Below are positions 35,019 through 42,400 of a DNA stretch of 64,000 nt, piece by piece. Position 1 is the first letter of the stretch; every line of letters starts with the position of its first letter. The position numbers were made by a program, and so were the translations under genes. The notes beneath the pieces are model-generated. The model was given only the letters and a program-made list of their open reading frames with translations. It searched no databases and was not told where the DNA came from. This DNA is from Chthoniobacter flavus (GTDB lineage: Bacteria; Verrucomicrobiota; Verrucomicrobiia; Chthoniobacterales; Chthoniobacteraceae): assembly GCA_945861435.1 (NCBI GenBank), contig CAMAUX010000004.1, positions 62,001-126,000 on the forward strand, read 5' to 3'.

Positions 35019-35345
35019 ATGCCTTCAGTCCATTACCAATGCCAGCGCTGCACCAACTGCTGCCGCTGGCCCGGCTTCGTAACAGTCACCCAGCAAGAAA
35101 TCGCCGCCATCGCACTCCACCTCGGCATCGACGAGCACTCCTTCATCCAACACCACATCCGTCTGCGACCTCAGCGAGACGGCCTCGCCCTCCTCGACAA
35201 GCCCAACGGTGAATGCGCATTCCTCGATGGACGCGACTGCCGCATCCAAGCCGTCAAACCCATCAAATGCGCCGCCTTACCCAACACTTGGAACTTCCCC
35301 GGCTGGCGCGAACTCTGCGAAGCGGTCCCCAGCATGCGCCACTAA
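35019..35345 (+). CDS. YkgJ/CxxCxxCC-type cysteine-cluster protein
   Basis: A 108-residue protein opening with YQCQRCTNCCRWPGFVTVT, the CxxCxxCC cluster of the YkgJ family (PF03692), with later cysteines in GECAFLDGRDCRIQAVKPIKC that complete a probable zinc- or iron-sulfur-binding site. ATG 35019 is chosen; the longer frame from 34797 is a shadow of the PDZ gene. The family's biochemical role is not established. It follows the PDZ gene by 56 bases on the same strand, so they may be co-transcribed. Confidence 0.85.
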   Translation: MPSVHYQCQRCTNCCRWPGFVTVTQQEIAAIALHLGIDEHSFIQHHIRLRPQRDGLALLDKPNGECAFLDGRDCRIQAVKPIKCAALPNTWNFPGWRELCEAVPSMRH

Positions 35346-35483
35346 ATCCAAGTCCTCATAGGTGCCTAGACCCGGCCCGAGAGTTTATTTCGCTGACTTT
35401 CACGACGAGCACAACCTAAGCGCCTTTTGTCATCTTTGCGTGACAAGAATCCGCAAAGAAAACCAAGAGTAACAATAAAAACA

Positions 35484-35511
35484 TTGATAGTTCACATTAA
35501 TTTGTGATAAT
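35484..35511 (+). promoter_or_regulatory. Sigma-70-type promoter for the 748-residue secreted protein
   Basis: TTGATA (35484-35489) and GATAAT (35506-35511) each match five of six consensus bases with a 16-base spacer, inside the most AT-rich stretch of the neighbourhood. The start ATG 35557 lies about 40 bases downstream of the expected transcription start. It is the best housekeeping promoter found in the window. Confidence 0.7.
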
Positions 35512-35556
35512 TAGTTAAGCAGCGTCTCCGCCGTCCCCCTAACACTCCCCCATCCC

Positions 35557-37803
35557 ATGCGCACGACATCCCACCTCCCGCATCAGCTTGCTGGCCGCCA
35601 GTTCAGGTCACACTTCGCAATCCTCTCCATCGCGGCGCTTCAAGCCGCCCAATCATTGATCGGTTCCGACGCACTCTCCCCAGCGCCCGGATTCACTCCC
35701 ATACTCACGTTCACAGAAAAACACACGGAACGCATCGTCACCGTTTCCGATCCCGACGATTCCTCCCTGAAATGGCCTGAACTCGGCTCGGTCGACTCGA
35801 CCAACCTCCTCATTAAGGCCAGCATGGAAGGTGTCGAACTCTCTGGCATCAACTCCGACACCCCCTTCAGTATCAACTTTGGCGACCTCGCCTTCGACAT
35901 AACCCTCGGATCTGACCCCAATTATTCCGTAAGTAAATCCACAGCTTTCTTCCCCACTCACGGCTGGGACGCAAGTGGCCGACCCGTCGGTTCTGAGGGG
36001 CTTTCGCTCAGTTGGGATCGCGCGATCCTCACCGTACGCCTCGTCAACAACGCTCTTTCTGAAGAGGACGCCGGCCCCTTCCTTCCTGCACTCTCCGCCA
36101 ACTACTCCGGAGAAAATAACGCCAGCATCCGCCACATCGGCAACCTCTCGCTCACCTTCGGCTCTCTAGTGGCCGACGCCACTGTCTTTATCAAGGGTAC
36201 AGCCTCTACTGCCACAAGCCCCTTTGGCTCCGGCTCAAGCACACAACCCTTCGACCTCACCCAAAGCGACCTCTCCGCCGGCCTCGACCTCGCGCCGCCG
36301 TCCGTCGTCGTCTCCGGCACCAAGACAGCCAGCAACCCTCACAGCGACGACACGGGACTCCTGCTGCGTGGAACCGCTTCCGATGGCCACGGCCTCAAAA
36401 CCGTCCAGATTTCCACCGCGCCCGATCTCCCCGGCTCGTGGACTGACCTCGACATCGGTTCCCCAACGCCACTGCCTGCAGAAGAAGACCAGTGGAGCGG
36501 TGGTACCGTCAAATGGAGCTACCTCCTTCCCGAAACAGGCATAGGCACCACCCAGTTTTATATCCGCGCTCTCGACCTCGCCGGAAACTCGTCCACCCTC
36601 GTCTCCTTCACCATCGCAAAGGACGTACCCGAAGCACTCACCGGTCGGTGGGACTCTCTGATCCGCTCCTCCGACGGTTCCAACTCCATCATCGGCTCCC
36701 TTTCCATCTACTGCTCCTCCCTCGGCGCTCTCACCGGCCAGGTCACCCTCAACGGGCGCACCCAACCCTTCATCGGTTCATGGAGCGGCAACCATATTCA
36801 GGGTAAGATCAAGCGTGCATCAGGCGGCGATCTCCGACTCGACGCCTTCATCGGCAACATTGATGTCGAGGGGCCCGAAAGCGCATGGATCGAAGGTTTG
36901 CTCTACCCCCTTGCCTCAAGCACTCAGGCAAAATCAATGGCTGACGGTGAACAACCCACCGCCCTCGGTCAGTTCGCCGCCTTCAGATCCCCCTACTCAG
37001 CAACTTCCCGCGCCGCCGACTCAATCGCCGGCCGCTATCACGCCAGCGTCAGCGCGCCAGCGAATGGCGTACTGGGCAAATGCGTCCTCAGCGCAAACGT
37101 CAACACCGCTGGCGGTGTTCGTATCATTGCAAAACTGGCGGACGGCGCGACTGTTACTTGGGGGGGCGTCCTCGGTGCCGGTGGTCAGATCCCCCTCTAC
37201 GCCCTTCCCTACACTCGCAAGGGAACTTTCGCCGCTACACTCAATGTCGACGGTTATTGGATTAGTGCGGACACCTGCACGTGGACCCGTCCTCCCGGCT
37301 TCCAGACCACATTCCCAGACGGCTTCACCGCCTCCGACCTCCAAATCTCTGGCCAGCTCTATCAGCCACCCGCACAAAACAGTCTGCCACTCGAACTCAG
37401 CGAAGGCCCATCCAACGCCTTCGTCTCCCTGCAGGGGGATGGCTTGGAGACTCCCTACGCCGAGTGGTTCACCCTCGACTCCCGCGGTCGCGCCACCTTC
37501 GACGCACCCAACACCCTGTCCCTGCGCGCTGCCATCAACACCTCCACAGGCATCGCCATCGGTGGGTTCAAACTCCCACCCACGGAAGCCAGCCCCCAAC
37601 CCAGAAACGCCATTCTCTATGGCCTCGTCATTGGTAACACCGTCGAAGGCTACTACGCAGCCCCCAACCCGCGAACACAGAACTCCCTCGGCTCTTTCCA
37701 AATCTCAGCCCAAGACCCCCAAGCGCAAGACCCAGGAAACGAGGACGACGAGGACGGCGAGGACGGCGAGGACGGCGAGGACGACTTCGGGGACATCGAC
37801 TAG
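35557..37803 (+). CDS. Large secreted protein of unknown function with acidic repeat tail
   Basis: A 748-residue protein, probably exported by an N-terminal hydrophobic stretch (FAILSIAALQAAQSLIGSDA). The middle contains an Ig-like or fibronectin-like stretch (TTQFYIRALDLAGNSSTLVS), and from about residue 360 onward a beta-rich repeat pattern (ALTGRWDSLIRSSDGSNSII; GALTGQVTLNGRTQPFIGSW; GKCVLSANVNTAGGVRIIAK) like the autotransporter-associated or delta-60-type repeats of Verrucomicrobiota exoproteins. It ends in an acidic tail with a tandem EDG triplet. No enzyme motif was recognised. It has its own promoter and sits between unrelated genes. Cell-surface or extracellular location is inferred. 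Confidence 0.65.
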   Translation: MRTTSHLPHQLAGRQFRSHFAILSIAALQAAQSLIGSDALSPAPGFTPILTFTEKHTERIVTVSDPDDSSLKWPELGSVDSTNLLIKASMEGVELSGINSDTPFSINFGDLAFDITLGSDPNYSVSKSTAFFPTHGWDASGRPVGSEGLSLSWDRAILTVRLVNNALSEEDAGPFLPALSANYSGENNASIRHIGNLSLTFGSLVADATVFIKGTASTATSPFGSGSSTQPFDLTQSDLSAGLDLAPPSVVVSGTKTASNPHSDDTGLLLRGTASDGHGLKTVQISTAPDLPGSWTDLDIGSPTPLPAEEDQWSGGTVKWSYLLPETGIGTTQFYIRALDLAGNSSTLVSFTIAKDVPEALTGRWDSLIRSSDGSNSIIGSLSIYCSSLGALTGQVTLNGRTQPFIGSWSGNHIQGKIKRASGGDLRLDAFIGNIDVEGPESAWIEGLLYPLASSTQAKSMADGEQPTALGQFAAFRSPYSATSRAADSIAGRYHASVSAPANGVLGKCVLSANVNTAGGVRIIAKLADGATVTWGGVLGAGGQIPLYALPYTRKGTFAATLNVDGYWISADTCTWTRPPGFQTTFPDGFTASDLQISGQLYQPPAQNSLPLELSEGPSNAFVSLQGDGLETPYAEWFTLDSRGRATFDAPNTLSLRAAINTSTGIAIGGFKLPPTEASPQPRNAILYGLVIGNTVEGYYAAPNPRTQNSLGSFQISAQDPQAQDPGNEDDEDGEDGEDGEDDFGDID
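37742..37790 (+). repeat. 9-base tandem repeat encoding an acidic EDG tail
   Basis: A GAGGACGGC unit is repeated, giving repeated Glu-Asp-Gly near the C-terminus of the secreted protein. Perfect short tandem repeats of this kind are prone to slippage, so tail length may vary between strains. In-frame units of nine bases would not break the reading frame. Confidence 0.8.
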
Positions 37804-38147
37804 GCTCAAAACAATCTGGACCACAGCGTCGATCCCGCGGTCTGTGTGTATCAGACCTCCCTCGAATCTCGCGGCGGACACCGCGGACGGTACTAGTCAC
37901 GCGCTCTTCGAGTCAGTGCGACTGACTTCTCACCAGATGGCATCCGCAGACTGAATGTCGTTGGGATTAAAAAACCCTCCCACCTCCGCCACTGATAACG
38001 CACCCAACAGGGCCGCCTGCTTCCCTAGCCTAAAAGTGTGATTAAACGCAGCCTCGGGAACTGCGTCATTCTAACCAAGATAACCCCCTGCGCCGGGATC
38101 GGACCGACCCGCAGGGTTAGAATCGCCGGCGCGCGTGCGCCCTTCCC
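37804..38147. other. Intergenic region, 344 bases
   Basis: Between the secreted-protein gene and the small basic protein gene. No convincing ORF is visible. The last 80 bases contain a nested inverted repeat, described separately. The remainder looks like ordinary spacer with GC content a little below the genes. No promoter match was seen on either strand. Confidence 0.5.
38068..38123. other. Nested inverted repeat, likely structured RNA element
   Basis: ATTCTAACC (38068-38076) is the perfect complement of GGTTAGAAT (38115-38123). Inside it CTGCG (38088-38092) pairs with CGCAG (38110-38114), and further in TCG (38099-38101) with CGA (38105-38107) and GG (38096-38097) with CC (38108-38109). 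This gives three stacked stems with an asymmetric internal loop. It lies about 25 bases past the stop of the 33-residue gene on the minus strand. No T-run follows on either strand, so it is not a classic terminator. Confidence 0.55.
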
Positions 38148-38249
38148 TTACACCTTCTTGGCTGCGTCCTTCACCGCCTTGATGCGCTCAGCCTTGGCTG
38201 CGCGCTTTTGAGTCTTCTTTTTGTTATCCTTGCCTTTGTTGTGTCCCAT
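38148..38249 (-). CDS. 33-residue highly basic protein
   Basis: ATG 38249 gives MGHNKGKDNKKKTQKRAAKA followed by ERIKAVKDAAKKV: 13 lysines or arginines in the first 25 residues and no hydrophobic segment. It is the downstream end of a longer open frame (to 38627) whose first part is a shadow of the cyclase-like gene. Amphipathic, lysine-rich and cytoplasmic, it could bind nucleic acid or ribosomes, but no family is recognised. Amino-acid composition and the abrupt change at the ATG are the reason for calling it coding. The context is a 143-base gap to the cyclase-like gene stop, with a structured element downstream. Confidence 0.6.
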   Translation of the reverse strand: MGHNKGKDNKKKTQKRAAKAERIKAVKDAAKKV

Positions 38250-38392
38250 AAGGCCGCTGACTGAGACGCAACTCCGCTTGATGGGCAAGCCCTTTCGGCA
38301 CCAACAAACATTGCCCCTGACATTTCCCGCTGACCCTCCCTCCTCTGCTTGGGGTCCGCACCCTCCACAGCACTCGCCAAAACCCAACCCGA

Positions 38393-39469
38393 TCAACGCT
38401 GGTAAATAGGCAGATAGTGGTTCTTCACAGCAAGGCTCAGCAGCGCCATCGACGTCGCATACACCTTCCCCGCCTCGCGCCCGTCCCCGCCACCCTGCTC
38501 CCAACTTCCATCGCGCCCCTGCAGCGGCAGCAGCAAATCCATCACCTTCTGACGCGCCGCATCCGCATACTTCCCACCGCGCTGATACATCCCCTGCGCA
38601 TAGTAATAGGTCGCGTAATAAAACCAACGCTCATCCGCACGCACCCCATCGCGCAGCAATCGCTCCGCCGATCCCAACGTCTCCTCCGCCTCGTACTGAC
38701 CGCATACCTGCATCGCCAGCAACCCCTCTGCCGTCGTCGAAATCTCCCGCCCCTTGTTCTGATAACCAAACCCTCCGCCACCTCCAGCGCCACGGCGCCC
38801 ACCCCTGTCCGTCTCCGGATCGTAAAGACGCCGCATGTAAGCCACCGCATCGTCAATTGCATCCCGTGGCACCTCCAAACCCGCGTTACGCGCCGCACGC
38901 AATGCCATCACCTGCCACACGGTCGCCGACAGATCCGAGGACGAGTCATCCGGTGTGTACCGCCATCCTCCCCGCGAATGCTCCGCCTTCGCCACGCGCT
39001 GCGCCCTCAGGATCAGCCTCACCGCCTTCATACACCTTTCCCGAATCAGCGCATCCTGCTCCGCCGCCGCCCCCATTCCCAACATCTCCGAAAGCATGAG
39101 AGTCGTGATCCCGTGGCCGTACATGCGCGAACTATCCTTCTGCCCGAAGTACCCGTCCGCCTCCTGATTGGCAGGCAACAGCACAAAATCCAACGCCCGC
39201 TTCATCCCCCGCCCCTCCTCCGTGGGATCCCCCGGCTGATGCCCCAACGCCGCCAGCGCAAGAATCGAGAGCGCACTCATCGCCGTCTGATTGCGCCCCC
39301 GGATCGCAATCGCCCCGTTTCCCGCATCCTGCTGACTCAACAGAAACTTCCCTCCGCCCTTGAGCGCCTCGTCCACACGCGCCTTTGCGTCGCCATCCGC
39401 TCCTTGCACAGGCGCAGCGATCAACACCCCCGCCAGCATCCATCCCGCCATTAGTCGCATCGCTTTCAT
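38393..39469 (-). CDS. Secreted terpenoid-cyclase/prenyltransferase-fold protein
   Basis: A 358-residue exported protein (signal LMAGWMLAGVLIAAPVQGA). The mature part is a set of alpha-alpha repeats like those of squalene cyclases and prenyltransferase beta subunits (GGGKFLLSQQDAGNGAIAIR; QTAMSALSILALAALG; GITTLMLSEMLGMG; GGWRYTPDDSSSDLSATVWQ; VMDLLLPLQGRDGSWEQGGG). It has no DxDD cyclase motif that I can see. Such proteins occur at the end of MoxR operons in PVC bacteria. ATG 39469 overlaps the DUF4175 stop by four bases, so it is translationally coupled. An extracytoplasmic binding or scaffold role is more likely than terpene synthesis. Confidence 0.82.
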   Translation of the reverse strand: MKAMRLMAGWMLAGVLIAAPVQGADGDAKARVDEALKGGGKFLLSQQDAGNGAIAIRGRNQTAMSALSILALAALGHQPGDPTEEGRGMKRALDFVLLPANQEADGYFGQKDSSRMYGHGITTLMLSEMLGMGAAAEQDALIRERCMKAVRLILRAQRVAKAEHSRGGWRYTPDDSSSDLSATVWQVMALRAARNAGLEVPRDAIDDAVAYMRRLYDPETDRGGRRGAGGGGGFGYQNKGREISTTAEGLLAMQVCGQYEAEETLGSAERLLRDGVRADERWFYYATYYYAQGMYQRGGKYADAARQKVMDLLLPLQGRDGSWEQGGGDGREAGKVYATSMALLSLAVKNHYLPIYQR

Positions 39470-42400
39470 TTCTTAGCCTTCTCTGCAATCACCCGGTAAT
39501 AGGTCTCAATCTGGCGGCGGTACTCGCCCGATACGCTCTCCTGCTGCCCCTGACTGAGCTCCTCGGCCATTTTCTTCGGCAGCTTCCCCCAGTCGCTGCT
39601 CTTCTGCGCGCGGCCTTCTGGAAGTGCCGCATACGCGTTCGCTGCCGCATCCCCCTGTGCCCCGGCTCGCGACTTCGCCTGAAGACTCGCATCTGCACTG
39701 GTGCCGGAAGGCGGTTGCTGGCTGGACTCATTGCGACTGGCTCGCATCGCATCCGCAGCCGCCTGTGCCGCCGCCGCCAGCGCATTCTGCGCTCCCTCCA
39801 TCCCTTGTTGAGCAGCACTCGCATCCCCCTGCTGCGCTTCAGCGTTCTGTGCCTGTTGCGCACCCGCCTGCTGCGCCCCGTCCTGCGCCGCATTCTGCCC
39901 TGGCTTCCCACTCTGCGCCTGTTGCCCCTGCCCATCTTGCTTACCCTGCTGAGCCGCACCCGCCGGCTTCTCCCCGTTCAGCGCCGCATCGAGCTTGTCC
40001 AGAGCCCGCGCCATCCACACCTGCTCCTGCGCGCTCTCCTTCGGGCCTGCACCAGTCTTGGACGCGTCTCCCACCTGCCCGGGCGCGGCCTGATTCCCCG
40101 CCTCCATCCCGTCCGCCGCGTTCCCGTCCGCTGTGTTTGCGGCCGGCGGCGATCCTGCCGGTTGCGATGCAGCCCGGCCCTGTTGCGCCTGCTCCGGCCC
40201 TGCGGCCGCAGGATCCACGGGCTTGCCCTTCGCCATATCCTGCCCCTGCTGCGCAGGCGTCGGTGCTTGTGCATTCCCAGCGGGCTGCAACCCCTGCGCC
40301 TGCTTCAACTGACCAGTCTGCTCCGCCAGTTTGCGCTGCGCAGCCTCCACCGCGGCAAGCCCGTCCGCCGGCCTCTGCGCCGCGTCCAAAGCCTGCCGCG
40401 CCTGCGGGACCTCCTGCTGGGCCGTCGCAGCCACACTGCGTCCAAGCTGTTCCAACGTCTCCCCGGCCGCCTCCTTCTGCATCCGCTGCTCATGGCGCCC
40501 CGCTCTCATCAACTGGTCCCCAGCCTCACCCGCCGCCTGAGCAATCGGCGCTTGCTCCTTCGATGCACCCGCAAGCTGCGCAAGCCTTGGCGCACTCTCC
40601 GGCATCGCCGCCCGCGCATCGGGTTTCTGTAAGTCTCCGGGAATCGCGGGATGCGCCGCCGATGCGTTCATCGGCGCCTTGGCGTTGGCCGCGGTGGAAT
40701 CGTTCGCATTCGCCGCATTTGCCGCACTCGCCGCAGTCGGCGCACTCGCAGTCTTGGCCCCATCAGGCTGCGCATCAGCAGCAGCGGACGCGGGATCCTT
40801 CGCCGCCCCACTCTCGTTCTTCGCTGTCGCCGCCGACTCAGGCTTCCCCTGATCAGCCGCGCCCGCTTCCGGCCTTGAACCATCCCGCCCAGCCAGCTTG
40901 CGCACCTCTTCAGCAACCTTCGCCTCCTGCCGACTCGCCTGCGCCAGCTTCTCAGATGCCTGCTGCACAAGATCCCGCGCGATTCCACTGAGTTCCTTCT
41001 GCATGACCTGACTCGTCGGAAGCTTCTTCTCCAAGTGTGCGAGCAGCTCCTGCGGCGACTTCTTCGCCAGCTCCGCCATCTGCTCGGCCTTCGCGTACCG
41101 GGCATCCAACTCCTCCTTGATCCCTTGTTCCTTCTCAGCCGCACGCAGCGCAACGCGCGTCTCCTCGGCCTTCCCCTGCTCAACCCCAGCGTAATGACGC
41201 GCCAAATCCCCCAGCGCCTGCGCCAACTTCTCCTGATGACGTGCCGCCCCGTTGAGCGCCTCCTCCCTCGCAGGGTTTTTCGCCGCCTTCTCCGCCTCGC
41301 CAAGCGCCGCCGCGGCGCGCACCGGAGGCTCCTTGAGCATCGCCAGCGCATCGTCTCCATCTCTTGCTCGCTCCCGCCCTTCCGCCTGCGTGAGGTCCGC
41401 ACGATTCGCCTCCGCGCGGATCGCATCCTTCACCGCCTCCACACTGGCATTGAGCTGCTGCTGCGCCACCCGCAACTCCTGCACTTCTGGCTGCCCCTTC
41501 CGCTCAGGGGCCGCCTCGGCATTGCGCTTCGCCTCCGCCGCCGTCTTCTCCTTCAGCGCCTCTGCACGCTGCGCGAGAGCGGCCATGGTCTCGTGCAATT
41601 TAGGAACCGATTGCGCCAACTGCGCACGCGTCTCCTCCATCGCAGGACGCAGCAACTTCAGAATCTCCGCCAACTGGGCGGCCACCTGCCCTGCCGCCTG
41701 TTCCGCCGATTTCACCGGACGCCCCACATCAAAACGATCGCGCATCTCCTGCTCCAAGCGCTGGGCTGCCTGGCCCGCAAGCACCGCGCCAAGCCGCCTA
41801 TGAGCCTCCGTCGCCACCGCCCGCACAGCCTCGTCCCTCTGGGCACCAGCCGCCTCCGCTTGCAACGCACGCACACGCCCCTGCACCCACTCCCAACTGC
41901 GCGGCGCAAGCGTGCGCGCGTGCGCCGCCTGCAATTCCCATTGCTCCGCCACCCGCAGTCGCCGGGCCGCGTCTGCGGCCTCAAACACCCCATGCCCAAG
42001 CTCCAGCAACCGCAAAGACTTCTCCGTCTCCCGGAGCGCCGCAGGTACCGAAGCCTCCTCCCGGATACGCAAGGCCTGCAGGCTCATCGTCGCAAGACGC
42101 AGGTCCGCCACAAACGCCGTGTCCGCGTCGAGCCTTGTCTCCTCCACATCCCCATGATTCTTCGCCAACCCCGCCGCCTGATCGACGCGCGCCCACGCAG
42201 CCCCGTCCCCCTGCCTCACCAACTGGCCCCACTCCCCCCTCAAATAATCCAACCCCTGAGCCCCGCTTCCCGCAAGTCGCCCAAGCTCCGCAGCCGCCCG
42301 CTCCTCGCGCCCAAGCACCTCGCGCGCCTGCCCCATCAAAGTGCGCGCCGTCGCGGACACCGATTTGGACAGACTCTGCAGCGGCTCCCGCAGCAAAGGA

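Noticed and set aside
38041-38135. tRNA-like or permuted-tRNA-like pieces on the minus strand (a T-arm-like GTCGG-TCCGATC-CCGGC followed by a D-arm-like stretch)
   Set aside because: The pieces do not assemble into an acceptor stem, the anticodon-like stem has a nine-base loop, and the nested inverted repeat explains the same bases better.
38250-38627. Cysteine- and glycine-rich N-terminal half of a 159-residue frame
   Set aside because: It overlaps the end of the cyclase-like gene in another frame; only the 33-residue basic end is independent.
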